Below are positions 10,897-22,800 of a stretch of 64,000 nucleotides of DNA, piece by piece. Origin of the DNA: Neospora caninum Liverpool. Lineage: Eukaryota > Apicomplexa > Conoidasida > Eucoccidiorida > Sarcocystidae. The stretch lies in the NCBI RefSeq assembly GCF_000208865.1, contig NC_018398.1:5480710-5544709 (forward strand). The letters run 5' to 3'. The position numbers were made by a program, and so were the translations under genes. Below the pieces are notes generated by a model, which saw only the letters and a program-made list of their open reading frames with translations, ran no database searches and was not told the origin of the DNA. Position 1 is the first letter of the stretch. Every line of letters begins with the position of its first letter.

Positions 10897-13800
10897 TTAC
10901 CACTGATGAATTACAGCAGACGGGCGTTCCGCTCCGCCGCTGGACTGTAGCTCTCGGTTCTCATTGAGGTGGAGAGACAGAATGACATTCCTCCTGAGAA
11001 CTAGACCGTGCCTCCGAAGGACTGCTTCTCTTTTGATGTGTCTCTCGGTTGCTGCGCCCTGGCCATCGCCTGGGGCTGTCTCCTTGCGTCCCCCACTCGC
11101 CAGTTCTCTTTGCGGTGCCTCTCTGCTTCGGGCACAGGAAGCGAAGACGGGGACGCGAGGAGGAACTGAGAGGGAAAAGACATCCCGGTATGCACTCGTC
11201 GCGGCTTCTTCAGGAGAGAAGAAGAAATACCGTCTCGCACCGGCATACAAACCCGGCGAAGGAGACGACGAGAAAGACGAAGTCGGGGAAGACGACGCAG
11301 AGAGGGTGGAAGGCCGCAGGTGGAAAGAAGAAAACGGCGGCGGATGAAGCTCCTGCAGCGGCGTGGGGTTGCAGCGAAGGTCCCAGAGACGGACGCACTG
11401 TGAGGAGAAAAGCGAGGCTAACACTACATCTGAGAGAAAACGCCACAGATACAGCCGAGAACGTGGCGCCAGACATGAGTTTCGTGGTTTTGGAACTTGA
11501 AAACGAGGAAGGAGACAGCACAACACCTTGCGGTCTCAGAAACAGTGTCTTAGAGGCACCCGAAGAAGCCAGGAAGCATCTCCTGTCTCCCGTTCCACTT
11601 CCACTCTTCCGTGCGCTTCCATTTTCCCTGCTTCAGCCGCCGTCATTCTCTTCCCCCCCTTCCAGCGAAAAAGGAGAAACGGTGAGGATGGGAGAGGCGG
11701 CGAGGCCGTTTTCGGGTGTGGAGGGATCGAGGCCTCGAGGGGACGGGTCGGGAACCTGGGCGGCTTCTGCGAAGGCGCGGAGGCTGGAGGAGCAAGACGC
11801 CGAGAGCCCGGGAAAAAAGGGAAGCGCCGCGGCGCTGTGAATCGAGGAGCGATCATCGGCCAGGAAAGAACCAGGCGTCGAGACGGGACGAGCAAGCTTC
11901 CGGTGACCCGCCACATGCCCCCAGGAAGGGAAAGATAAAGTGCGCAGCTAGACGCCCTCTTCTCGACACCATCTTTTCGAGGAAGCGAGGCGGCGAATCG
12001 AGTCTCTCATTTCCCGAGAACGGAATGTTTTGGCTGGAGAGAACCAACTCTTTTTGGAATTCTCGCCCCGTTAGACNNNNNNNNNNNNNNNNNNNNNNNN
12101 NNNNNNNNNNNNNNNNNNNNNNNNNNNNNNNNNNNNNNNNNNNNNNNNNNNNNNNNNNNNNNNNNNNNNNNNNNNNCGCCTTTCCTTCATCCTCTGTGAC
12201 TCCTTTTCTCGCTGCGTTTCTGAGCAGACCCGTGAGTCGGTATTTCCGATGTGCGCGCTTCGGCTTTCGGCGTAGCTACAAAATGAGTGTATGTACACTG
12301 CTTCGTCACGCCACGCCGCCGGCCGTTAGCAAGGCGCGAGTTTCGTGGTTTTGGAACTTGAAAACGAGGAAGGAGACAGCACAACACCTTGCGGTCTCAG
12401 AAACAGTGTCTTAGAGGCACCCGAAGAAGCCAGGAAGCATCTCCTGTCTCCCGTTCCACTTCCACTCTTCCGTGCGCTTCCATTTTCCCTGCTTCAGCCG
12501 CCGTCATTCTCTTCCCCCCCTTCCCCCCCCCACCCCCCCGCCTCCCCCTCTCTGCGCCTTCTCCGCCCGTCCGGTCCTGCCGACAGTACATAAGACACAG
12601 TCCCAGCACTAGCAGTTAGGCCATTGAAGAGTCGGGGATCATCCTCGCCGGGCGTAAAAGGCGTTCCTCCGGTTCCTTAGCAGGCGCCAGGCCAACCTAA
12701 CTCAGTCTTTCCCCGGACCTCGACACGGCAGTGTCATCAGACAGCGAGTTCTGCCTCGCCTGACCTGTGCAAGCGGCCGCTATCGGCCTGTCTTCTCGCA
12801 GAGTTTGCGCCGCTGCGCCGCCCTCTCGTCCTGCATGCGCGCGCGAGAAGAGAACAAAGGGTAGGGAGTTGGGAAGTCGGGAATCGCAGAAAAAGACGCC
12901 TCTGGACTCGACGACGACCGCCACTTCTTCGCCGCGTGCGGTGAACACGCCGCTGGCAGCAGACAGCGGAAGCACTCGGCACCCGCGCGCCTTCGCCCCG
13001 GAGTCGGAGACACTGGAAGGCGACCCAGGCGACAGGCGGGAGACGACCTCGCACCGGTGGAGATCGAGAGCGATCGCCATCCCGCAAGACATGAGAGCCC
13101 ACATGCGGTGGCTGCACGAAGAGCGGACTGCGTGGTCTCTCGCACGCTGCTCGCCTTCTTTTTCACCATCCCTTCCTGTCTCTTCCGAGGCGTCGCTGTC
13201 TCCAGTCGCCGGAGGCGTCGCTTCGCCGCATGCATCTCCGAGGCCGGTGTCGACGACCCAACAGCTGGTGCAGGCGCATGCCTTCGCGTTTCTGCGGTCG
13301 GCCGCCTGGAGCCGAACTGTCTTCCGAGCCGGAAGCGTTCGGTACCCTTCCTCTTCCCGGGCGGCTCTTTCCTGGGCGTGCCGCGCACCTTCTTCGCCTG
13401 TGCACGAGGCCAAGTGCTGCAGAGGACTGGAGAGGTCGTATACCGACACACAGGGGTGGACAGCAGAGAGAGAGTCCGAGAGCGACGCGCAAACACCCGA
13501 GTGCTGCTGAGCCGCCACGAGGTAAGGACTGCTCGGGAGAAACTCGAGCGAAGAAGTCCACCAGGAAGCGGCGAGGGAATACCCCCCGTCGCTGGGTCGC
13601 CCCGAGGAGGGAGGCGCGTCTGACGAGTGGAGAGCAGGCAGCAGGTGGAAGAAAGAAGAACGCGAAGAAGGGATCTGGAGACTGCCTCCCAACTTGGAAA
13701 GGAGACAGCTGTTGGTGGAGTCGGTCGCGGCGACGAGTGGAACACACGGCGACTGCGGAGTGCTGCAGGAGAAGGCAACCGCCGTCAACTGCGTCTCGGC

Positions 13801-16083
13801 AACTGAGGGGGAGAGCGGACGACCTGAGGCCGACCAAGCACGTGCCGACGAGCGGCAGGTCTTCCCTCTGCCTGGGGTGCTGGGTTCGTCGGACACGGAT
13901 CTCTGGATTTCGATTCCTGCGTCTGCGGCCGCGTCCGCGTCCTGCAGAGAAGGCCCGGGGTGCGAGAGAAAAAATTCGTGGAGGAACGGCCGAGGAAGCA
14001 GCCACGCTCGCTGCGCACGCATCCGCTGTTGCAGAATTCCCTTGTAGGAGAAAACGAGAGGTGCGGTCGAAGCGCGAGCAAGAGCAAGGAACGGAGGAGA
14101 AAGAGGCGGCAGTCCTGGAGACACAGACGAAGACGGAGAAGCAGGCAAGGACGAGGAAGCCGAGAGAGCCTGTGGGGCGGACGAGGAAGCCGAGAGAGCC
14201 TGTGGGGCGGACGAGGAAGCCGAAAGAGCGTGTGGGGTGGACGAGGAGCGGGAGGTCGAGCAAGTGTGGAGAGAATGGAAGCCTGAAGGCAGACAATCTT
14301 GGAGAAGGAAGAGGAAGTAGCATCTTTCGCTGACCGTGCGAGACAGAAGAAGCCGCCGAAGCGAGACCGAGACGGAAGAGAGATTGAGGAAGTCCTTGAC
14401 GGTAAGGAACTGAATGAGGCGGAGCAGAAGCGTCAGCCCGACGGGCTGTGCCTGGGTCTCTGCACAAGCTTCGCTCGCTCGCTCCTCCTCTCGCGTCCGT
14501 CTGTCTTTGCCTTCGATCTGGGCGCCAGCCGGTTCACGTTTCCTCCCCCTGGGCGCCAGAGAAGAAGTGGGCGAGGCACGCGTCCCCGCACTCGCCACAG
14601 GAGAGGAGACAGGAAAGCGCGAAGACGCGGAAGGAGGGGAAGGCACCAGAGACGAACAGACGCAACAGGACAGCGAGGCAGCCTGAGGAGCAGCGGGCGG
14701 TGGATTTCGCGGAGGAAAACAGCACGGCAAGCAACACGCCTGAATGAACTCCTCAAACGGCTGCGGTCCTGCTGTCGGCCTGGAGACTGCTCGAGCGAGT
14801 CGGGCCCCATCGGATTTGGACGCACCAGCGGTTCGTTCAGAAGGCGAAAGAGAGGAGAGGGAAAGAGCCTGCGAGGGCCGTGAACCTCTCTCGTCGTCAG
14901 AGTCGGAGGGCGAGGCGAAAACGACCGGATTACCTGAGAGATTTCGAGTGTGGCGGAACGCCCGCTGCTCGTCCCACCTCGTCGCATTTCCATTGAAGAG
15001 CCAGGAGGAAACGGCCGGCGACGCGAAAGACGGCGAGGAAGCCGGCTCGGCAGATGGCGAGGACGTGCATGCGAGCACAGGAGAGGAAGACGCGAGGCGA
15101 CAGGGCTGCAGACGCCAGGTCGCCTGCGCGTCTCGCGAGGATGGCCAGTCCCCCGTCGCCGTCCGCCCACCCTTCTCTCGGTCCTCTTCCGTCGCTTCGG
15201 GTGTCTCCGACTGCGTCGACGAAGCGCGCGGATCTGCGCGCTCCGCTTCACTCTCCTCTCCAGCGAAGGCTGTTTCCCGCGTCCGCTCGGTGGGTCGTCT
15301 CTCTCCGTCCACGCGGCGCGCTTCTCCGCCTCCGGGTTCCCCGACGGCGCTCTCGTAGCCTGTGCCTGGGAGAGTCTCTTCTCCCTGGCGAGTCGGCCCT
15401 GACTCAGTGTAGGGCGCAGTCGACGGCCGAGCGAGGGGAGCGGCGGAGACGCGGCGAGTCCTCCGGTTCCTTTCTCTCCCGCGGTCGCGAGGAGCCGCGC
15501 GCGCGGCGTCCATGGCGCCTCCGTCGCTGCGGCCGAGCCGCTTTTCTCCGAGCCACCAAGGAGGCGAGACGGTCTCGGGCGGGACTCTGCGGCGCAATCG
15601 GCGTTGCGTCTCCTCTGTTGCCTGCTCTGGCTGATTCGGCTGTTCCGCCGAGAATCGAGTCAGCGCATGTCTCTTCCTCGAAACCCGCTGTGTGTCGCGG
15701 AACGCGCATGCGTCGCGCGGGGAGAAACCGCACGTGTCCGTTGCAAAGGTCCGGGCCTCCGAAAACCCCGGTGTCTCCGCGGAAGGACCGCGGAACGCGG
15801 CTTCCTCCCCTTTGATTTCGCCCGGCTCGCCAGCGCGGGGTTGTTCTCCCCGCCCTGGCCCCTCTCGTGTTGAGGCACAAAGGCAGCGGAGCTCTTTTAG
15901 GGTGTAAGGGAGGAGAGAGTCGGGTTTTGTGGACGTCTTTGTGGTTTTTCCCGACGCGAAAAAGTCAGAAGACAGAGACGCGCCGAGACTGGAGAGTTGC
16001 GAGAGAGGCGGCGCAGAGAACAGAACGAAGTGGGAAACGCGCGGGCAGGACCGAGTAGTCCGGTCCTCGCTGACACTCCGCAT
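10897..16083 (-). CDS. F-box protein with WD-like C-terminal part; intron interrupted by assembly gap
   Basis: Two exons: 16083-12765 (donor after ACAG) and 11429-10897 (acceptor TTTTCTCTCAG). The phase-1 join is exact and gives 1283 residues. The longer open frame begins with TTG at 16227; 16083 is its first ATG. Most of exon 1 is low complexity. Around residues 545-590 a Leu-rich helical block (LLLRLIQFLTVKDFLNLSSV) resembles an F-box, the Skp1-binding module of SCF ubiquitin ligases. The region after residue 850 reads like beta-propeller blades. The splice joins IAAACTD to VVLASLFSSQ and CVRLWDLR, a typical WD-repeat strand ending, so the exon pairing is well supported. A ten-residue Ser/Ala/Pro/Gln repeat (about three copies) lies near residues 614-645. 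By family it should be a substrate receptor in the cytosol or nucleus. The intron as assembled holds a direct repeat, an inverted repeat and 100 Ns. Confidence 0.68.
11477..11663. repeat. Direct repeat R1, copy 1
   Basis: 187 bases that recur, by eye without mismatch, at 12338-12524. This copy lies just upstream (in gene sense) of the acceptor of exon 2 of the F-box/WD gene, so it belongs in that intron. Immediately after it, across an 8-base link, begins the inverted copy of 16568-16973. Confidence 0.9.
11671..12076. repeat. Inverted repeat arm, left copy
   Basis: 406 bases that are the exact reverse complement, as far as read, of 16568-16973. It runs up to the edge of the N gap, so the true match could be longer. 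Its frames duplicate the 5' region of the membrane-protein gene on the plus strand. Position and lack of divergence suggest an assembly tail and not an old duplication. Confidence 0.9.
12077..12176. other. Assembly gap of 100 N
   Basis: Exactly 100 undetermined bases, the usual placeholder for a gap of unknown size. Frames that read through it are meaningless. Confidence 0.99.
12338..12524. repeat. Direct repeat R1, copy 2
   Basis: Second copy of the 187-base block at 11477-11663, same orientation, offset 861 bases. To its right the sequence runs through a C-rich tract into the exon 1 side of the F-box/WD intron. To its left lie 161 unmatched bases and then the gap. Confidence 0.9.
14150..14245. 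repeat. Three-copy 30-base tandem repeat inside the F-box gene
   Basis: A 30-base unit starting ACGAGGAAGCCGA is repeated three times in tandem; the third copy has a few changes. In the F-box reading frame it encodes a repeating decapeptide of Ser, Ala, Pro, Gln and Leu. The unit keeps the frame, so copy-number change would not break the protein. Confidence 0.85.
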
Positions 16084-16567
16084 TTGCGCCACACTTGCGG
16101 AGGAAAACCCACGCGCGGGGGCCGTCTGTGTCCATTGCTCTTCGCGGACTGCCCTGGATTCGGTGAGCGGGCGGGAGGGGGGGGGAACCACGTCTCGTGT
16201 TCGGTATTCCTTGCGCGGATTTTCCAAGCCCTGTCCGAGGCTTTAGGGACTGGAGTGTGCGGTAGTGTCCTGGGTCTCCTTCCATGGACTGGTTTTGCCC
16301 TCCGGAACGCCCATTTCATTCCTAGCCCCCCGTCTGTACGCTGACCGGCTTCGCAGTAACACTCGCGTGCACGTGGTTTCGTGCGTCGATGCCGCCGGAG
16401 CGACACGGGGAAAGAGAAACTCTTTGCAACAAAGAGAAGAGAAGGCTGACGGAAAGAAAAAGGGAGGCGGCCTGGACGTCGACGAAGAGGTTCGGCCGGG
16501 GCTGGCAGCTACCCTGCGCGGAAGGATCCGAGGAGGGACTCCGCGGTTTGTGGGCATCGCCAGCCGT

Positions 16568-16973
16568 GTCTAACGGGGCGAGAATTCCAAAAAGAGTTGG
16601 TTCTCTCCAGCCAAAACATTCCGTTCTCGGGAAATGAGAGACTCGATTCGCCGCCTCGCTTCCTCGAAAAGATGGTGTCGAGAAGAGGGCGTCTAGCTGC
16701 GCACTTTATCTTTCCCTTCCTGGGGGCATGTGGCGGGTCACCGGAAGCTTGCTCGTCCCGTCTCGACGCCTGGTTCTTTCCTGGCCGATGATCGCTCCTC
16801 GATTCACAGCGCCGCGGCGCTTCCCTTTTTTCCCGGGCTCTCGGCGTCTTGCTCCTCCAGCCTCCGCGCCTTCGCAGAAGCCGCCCAGGTTCCCGACCCG
16901 TCCCCTCGAGGCCTCGATCCCTCCACACCCGAAAACGGCCTCGCCGCCTCTCCCATCCTCACCGTTTCTCCTT
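16568..16973. repeat. Inverted repeat arm, right copy
   Basis: Partner of 11671-12076 in opposite orientation. It lies in the divergent region between the F-box/WD gene and the plus-strand membrane-protein gene and covers the start of the open frame of the latter. It is probably the genuine location, because it continues into coding sequence. Confidence 0.9.
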
Positions 16974-17982
16974 GTTCCACGGTGGCGGGAGACGCGGCGC
17001 CGAGACCGCCTTTTCGCCCGTCCTCCCAGCCGGGACTGAGAAAAGGCACGGCAAGACGGGGAGTTTCTCGGGACGCCTAGCGAGTCTTCTCGACAGGAAA
17101 AGCTTTTGCAAGGCGGTCGTTTTCCTAGGAGTCGTTCTGCTGGGCGCTGTCCAGGTGGCTGCCTTCGCAGCGTGCATGCAGAAAGGAAAGCTTGCGAGGA
17201 GGGAAGGAAGACGGCGGACCGAGAGTCTTGGTCACCGCCCCGCCGGCAGCATCCGCAGGCGCCTCGCCGGCAAAGAATCCCCCGGCGCAGCGCCGCACTC
17301 CGAAGAAAGCGACACAGCCGCGTGCCACGCAGAGGTGAGCGCCTCGTCCACGTCTGCCGCCTCGGCTTCGGCGTCGAGTCCCCGGAAGCCAAGGCGTCCA
17401 ACCAGCGCAGAGGGAACCCGAAATGCGGGTCCGTCGGCCTCCAGGCCGACGCGGAGTGCTGTGAAGGCGGAGGCGGACAGCAGGAAGGCCGAGGCGCAGG
17501 CCGCGGAACTGGGCGAAATGGTGTTCGAGGTTCACGAAGCTCTGTCTGGACTGGACCTCCGGGCTCAAGCGAGAAAGGCGAGGAGCAGCCAGCAGAAAGG
17601 GAGCGGAGACGAAGCGGCGCGCGATCGCGAGGAGGAGGACAGGAAGGAAGAAGAGGAGGAAGAGCTCGAACGAGCCGTGCTGCAAGAGTATCTGACAGTT
17701 TTGACGAACGCCCACCTGAAGGCCGTCCAGGCCACAGACGGAGCACGCCCGTCACGTCCGAGGGGATACCAGCGAGGAGAACAACCTGGCCAGGGACAGA
17801 AACAGAGGCAGGCTGCGCTCGGTGAAGCCGACGCGGCGCTGGTGAGCACCGGGGAACGCCCCGCAGCTGTTCAGGCGCGCCTTGCACAGGCGCGGCAGAG
17901 CCAGGCTAGAGAGGCGGCGCAGTCTGGAGAGGCGACGGACAAGAGAGCGACGACGGACAGAAGAAGAGGACTACATTTTTGA
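16792..17982 (+). CDS. Glu/Arg-rich single-pass membrane protein, 5' end unresolved
   Basis: The frame is open from just after a stop at 16789 to the TGA at 17980-17982. There is no ATG before the hydrophobic segment, so a start in an upstream exon is needed; an ATG at 16728 in another frame, followed by an intron, is one candidate. The coded part has a basic, Arg-rich N-terminal stretch, then one clear hydrophobic helix (FCKAVVFLGVVLLGAVQVAA, about 17101-17165), then a polar tail. The tail has an acidic block of Glu/Asp/Arg/Lys and a short helical segment (LQEYLTVLTNAHLKAVQ). This layout fits secreted or signal-anchored coccidian proteins such as dense-granule or rhoptry proteins, but no family was recognised. 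The 5' part lies in the 406-base inverted repeat. Confidence 0.5.
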   Translation, partial: SLLDSQRRGASLFSRALGVLLLQPPRLRRSRPGSRPVPSRPRSLHTRKRPRRLSHPHRFSLFHGGGRRGAETAFSPVLPAGTEKRHGKTGSFSGRLASLLDRKSFCKAVVFLGVVLLGAVQVAAFAACMQKGKLARREGRRRTESLGHRPAGSIRRRLAGKESPGAAPHSEESDTAACHAEVSASSTSAASASASSPRKPRRPTSAEGTRNAGPSASRPTRSAVKAEADSRKAEAQAAELGEMVFEVHEALSGLDLRAQARKARSSQQKGSGDEAARDREEEDRKEEEEEELERAVLQEYLTVLTNAHLKAVQATDGARPSRPRGYQRGEQPGQGQKQRQAALGEADAALVSTGERPAAVQARLAQARQSQAREAAQSGEATDKRATTDRRRGLHF

Positions 17983-19855
17983 GGTCATCGAATGTTTTTC
18001 TACGTGGTCTCTGTCCACAGTAGCTGCCTTCCAAGTCCATCTACGGTTTTTTCTTGTGTAACCGGATGTTACCACATCATGGACGCTGCTCAGTGTCGCT
18101 GGGGGGAGCAGAGCGTCGTTTTTGAGTCATTACGGCTGCCTCGGTCGTCCGGCTACCCGGTGGTTCCTGCTCATGTGTGCAGGAGCACGCATTCCTCCAG
18201 TCATAGGGAGACTCAGATCGCGCACGCATAAATAATCTACCAGGAAGTATCTGCAGCAGAACGCATCAGCCGCGAGCACAGATGTGCTCACCGCGTCGAG
18301 CCACACAGAGCCTCTTGTCACGCTTGCGGTTCTGATACCTCTCTGTCTTCATAGTTCAAGGACGAGCCTCCCGCTGCAGGAAAAGCACCGATATGTGTGG
18401 ACATCCGCTGGATGTATATGTATATATATATATGTATATATATATATATTTATTGATAGACAGATAGATCGATAAATAGCTAAATAGGTAAACAGATAAA
18501 TGCGGAACTGAGGACGGAAGATATACAGAAAAGACAGAAAGCGGCATTGGAGTAGAAATGGACGTATCTGTTTGTAGAAGCTCCACAAACCATGAACTAG
18601 AGAGCGGTACACGCATACGTTTCTGTGCGTTTTTTATTGTTTCCGATGCCACGGTAACAGATGCATATGATCTGTTAAAGGGGAGGAACAGCAGTCCGCT
18701 GCCCCAGCCCCACAATAGAAACCTTGTCCACTGAGGAAATGCCTCAGGTGCGCGTTTGTACAGTGGTTACACCCGTGCCTACATTTCCGCATGTCGGTTG
18801 CTTAGATTAGTTTGCGGCGTACCCCAGCAGACTCCCGCACACCGACCAACCATACCGAGAGAGCGAGGTCGAGTAAAATAGTTCTGTGCAGCCGGCGTAG
18901 CGCCATGTTACCGTGAGGCTTCGAACTCGAAAGGGGAAGTGCTCCTTGCTTTCGAACTACATCGAGAAACAAAGACTTTTTCTGGTGAACTGGATCCGCT
19001 CATGTCTACCTAACACGACGTTGGAAGCGGGGAGAAGCGTTACACCCTCAGAGATGCCTAGATGATAATCGGAGACGTTTTCACGTCGATCCTCTCCTGT
19101 CCGCGCAGCGCCGCCTGTACTTTTCAGATGCAAACCTTTCTGCTTCAGATCCTTTTCATTTGAAACAGTTCCCTTCTCGCCTCTGGCAAGACGGTCAAGG
19201 CCGCTGCCGTCGTTCGAGAGCACGAAGTGGTGTGTGTATGCTCTGTGTGGGGCCGGCTTCAGTTCTCTTCGTCTTTGAACCGAGTGCTAATGGGCTTGAG
19301 TCTTTCATGCGCTTCCTGTTGCGGCACGAAAGGCAAGTATAAGAGTTTCAGATGCGAGTGGCGGGTACTGAAGTTTACAAAACACAGACGGCATTCCCAC
19401 AGAGATGGCGGGAGTTGAAAGAAAAACAGAGGCGAAGAAGCCATGGACGCTGGCAAGAAATGCACCGGTTTCTTCCGGCAGTTAACGGAAGCAGAGCGGC
19501 TAGACTTGTGCACGTCGATTTCAGGGAAGTTTTCGCCTGGGCGCAAGAGGCGAACCGTGTTCCCGTGCGTTTCAGGAACTGAGTTTCCTTTCCTGTTTTC
19601 TTCTCCATCAGGAAGTCCCCGGGAGCGAGGAAAGACAAGAACTGACGAAACGCTTGTAGAAGCGGTAGAAGAGCTGGAAGACAGGGACTCGGCGCAAAAC
19701 CGAGACGCGAGAAGCAACTGAAACGGAGACGGGAGCAGAAGGATGAAACACATGGGGGCCGGGGTCGAGCGGAAGGGCAATGGAGAACGCGAGGAAAACC
19801 AGGGGCAACATCTAAGAAGACAAGGGAAAAAGGAGATGAACCCCCACGTTTGCGT
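17983..19855. other. Convergent intergenic region with simple repeats
   Basis: No supported gene. A TA/GATA-type simple repeat lies at 18414-18490. On the minus strand at about 19350-19640 a frame reads as ordinary polar protein and could be a further 3' exon or the 3' UTR of the decarboxylase gene, but no phase-consistent join was established. Confidence 0.4.
18414..18490. repeat. TA-rich / GATA-like simple repeat
   Basis: Alternating TA with interspersed G, followed by units such as GATAGACAGATAGATCGATA. Simple-sequence DNA in an intergenic region. Confidence 0.85.
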
Positions 19856-22800
19856 CTATCGCCTCCTTGCGATTCTCAACGAGAAAAGACAGCTGAACGT
19901 GGCAAGAGCGGCTGCGCCAGCTAGAATTGCCACAAAGCACGACCTTCTCCAGAGCAGTACAGCAGACGGAGAAGACGCCTGTGATGTCAATCGGCGAGTC
20001 CACCACGACGAGCTCAGCGACGAGGCCAGACGCCAGAAGAAGCAGTGGGGAAGAGTCGGCAAGGAAACAGCACAGGTAGAAGCCTCGTAGTGATTGGTGG
20101 CAAAGAGCAGAGATAACCCGCAAGGCAGTGAAGGCTCTTGGATCGTCGCGAAAAGGTCGTTCAGTGTCTCAGCGCGCCGAATCATTACAACTTCACCGTT
20201 CAGGCGCCTTAGGTACTCCGCGCATCTGCATAGAGAGAAACACCGAAGAACCCAATCATGGCGCTTAGGGAGAGGTAGGAACGGCGCGCATCCGCAGGTA
20301 AAAGAAGAGGGAACAGACGAAAGAGCAACAAACACTGAAGATAGCTCCGTAGAGACCGGTACAACAGGCGCATCACTGGATAGAAAAGAGGGGACATTCG
20401 GGAGATTCAAGCGTGGCCCTTCGTGGCTTCGTTTTTCTCAATATTTCTATAAACAAAAATGTTCCCGTCCCACCTTTCGTAAGCCGAGACTAGCCAATAT
20501 GGAACAGAGTCTCACCTGAGGCGGCCGTTGTAGTTGAAGCACATCGAGTGACCATGTGCGCCTACGTCGTGGATGAGAAGAAGGTCGCCTATATCTACGC
20601 GAGGAAGTGGACGATCGACAGCGAATTTGTCATTGTTCTCACACAGACCACCCACCTGAGCAAAACGAGAGGAGACACCGGAAATATGAGGAACATCAAA
20701 GAGTAAAGAACGTGCAGTTCAATTTAAAAGCCCACGGCCGCAACAGTAGCACACACGGAAAGATGCAGAGCCTTTCCCCATTTGCTTTCATAGAACGTCT
20801 GCGTAAAAAACGAAGAGACAGGAAAAAAGCTAGACTGCAAAGATCGACAAATACGCCAAACGCAGCAGATACAATCCTGTCACCACTCTACCTAAACTAA
20901 AACGCGGACGACAACAGTGTTGTTATGCGTGTCTATTCCGTGCTCGTCCCCAATTCTGTCCAAGTTTACAAACAGGGGAAATCAGAATCATTACGTGTGA
21001 TGGTCATCCAGCTCACAACGTCGTATATTGCGTCGTCGCTGACGCCTGCTTCTTCATCCTCGTCATCTGGAGAGAAAAACAGGTTCCTTCTCGAAGGCAG
21101 TCGGGGGTCGTGACGGTCTCTGTCGGGAACAACAGAGATATGGTGGTAGGCGCCATACATGCCGGGGCGCATTAAGTGAGCCATGCACGCATCAACGCCT
21201 GTAGAGCAGAAAACAGAAACAAGGAAACGGAATAATGAAAAACAGGAAGCATGGACGTCCACAGCGGGGCGGCCAAAATGGGACGAAAGGGAAGAGAGGA
21301 CAGAAGACAGACAATCCGGGACGAAACGAACCACGGAAAGATAAAAGACGAGGAAACATCGATACGGCTTCATCGCACTGAATCTCCCCTATCCCTACGT
21401 TTCGTGTCCAGCTCGGCCACTTCCGCTCTCAAAAGCAATCAACCGCCTGTTTCGTTTCGTTGTGCATTTCTATTCTTGTCTATGCCTTATCCCCTTGTGC
21501 CGCCCTCCTCATAGCATCCCGTGAATTCCCTTGTTGCTTTTCTGGTGACAATCGGTGGTAGCAAGAATGAAGCAAGGACGTCTCTGCTTTCGCCTCAAAC
21601 TTGTCCGTCTTGCTCTCTTCTTCCTTCGTTTTTCCACCCTCTCTTCGTCTCGTCCAAGACTGATGGTCTCTCCTGAAAGCAACCGAGCGACAGCTGTGTT
21701 GCCGTACCAACGAAACGTTTGTAGGTCTTCTTCTGATGAATGACTCTGGTTACCAAGACACCCGCGTCGGCTGTAATGAGTCTCCCGTTTTCGGTCACGA
21801 TTCGAGTGCCAGCAAGACCTTGGAGAGCGAGGGTACATTTGTACCAGGTCCGAATGCGTGCAGAGACCTCGTGAAGGTCAAGATCCTTTTCTTCCGGACG
21901 GTAGGGCACTCCGAATCCCCCTCCTAGATTGATCATCTCTATCGTGGTGCCGAGTCTCTCTTTGATCTCCGCTGCCACGGTTAGTAGGAGGCGAGCCGTT
22001 TCCACAACTTCGTCCACCGAGAGGGAATTCGACAGAATCATGGCATGCAGCGCGAAGCGACAAACACCCCAGGCGCGTGCCCGAGAGATGCAGCGAAAGA
22101 GCTGCGTCTTTGTCATTCCAAATTTTGACTCCTCTGGACGACCCATAATCATCGGATTGCTTTGGACAGTTGCCTGGCGTGATTCCGCTGAAGGGTTGAA
22201 ACTGACAGCGAAAAGAGAGCAGGGGCATCACACAAGGGAGACAAATACACAGGTGAAAAGCCAGCGATATGGCATCAGAGTAGCGCGAATGGCACAGGAC
22301 GGAAACGGCGTACCCGGAATAAGCAGGGAAGCTCTCGAGGAGGAAAAGGCCAATACAGAGAACGCGAGATGCCAACGACACAGATCTAGGCGAAACGGTG
22401 GGCAACAGACAGCTCGTACTTTACTCCCACAGACGACGTGTGTGGACACGGGACAAGGCGAAAAGCTCTATATGGCGCAAAAGAGGGAGACACGAAAAGA
22501 CCGTAAGGAACCACTGCAGGCTAACTGTGGCTGCCGAGTCACCCTCCGGCCTCGGGCGATTCCGCAGCAAGAAAGGCAGAAACGGGTTCTGGTGAGTCTT
22601 GCCCCAGCCTCATCAAACATTGGACTGCAGGGTACGCGGCACTTTGTTCACCCTGAAGGTAACGAAGGTGACGCGAAACACACTGCCTGCTTTTCTACGG
22701 CGACTTCTTTTCTACCCCCCCGAGTGAACCGGCTCAAGAAACGGGAACGACAGTTGTGTGTCGATCCACGAATACTACACAAGGCAGTTTTCCTTCTATA

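Noticed and set aside
11716..12414. Open frame reading through the N gap
   Set aside because: It exists only because undetermined bases contain no stops; the left half is the inverted copy of 16568-16973.
13163..14467. 434-codon minus frame and 367-codon plus frame inside the F-box exon
   Set aside because: Shadow frames of the 1106-codon exon 1; Arg-rich and without start or splice support. The phase-exact join to the WD exon fixes the other frame as real.
16509..17887. Minus-strand frames of 139 and 393 codons opposite the membrane-protein gene
   Set aside because: Antisense shadows; the plus strand has the hydrophobic helix and acidic helical tail, and the minus frames are Arg/Pro-rich without features.
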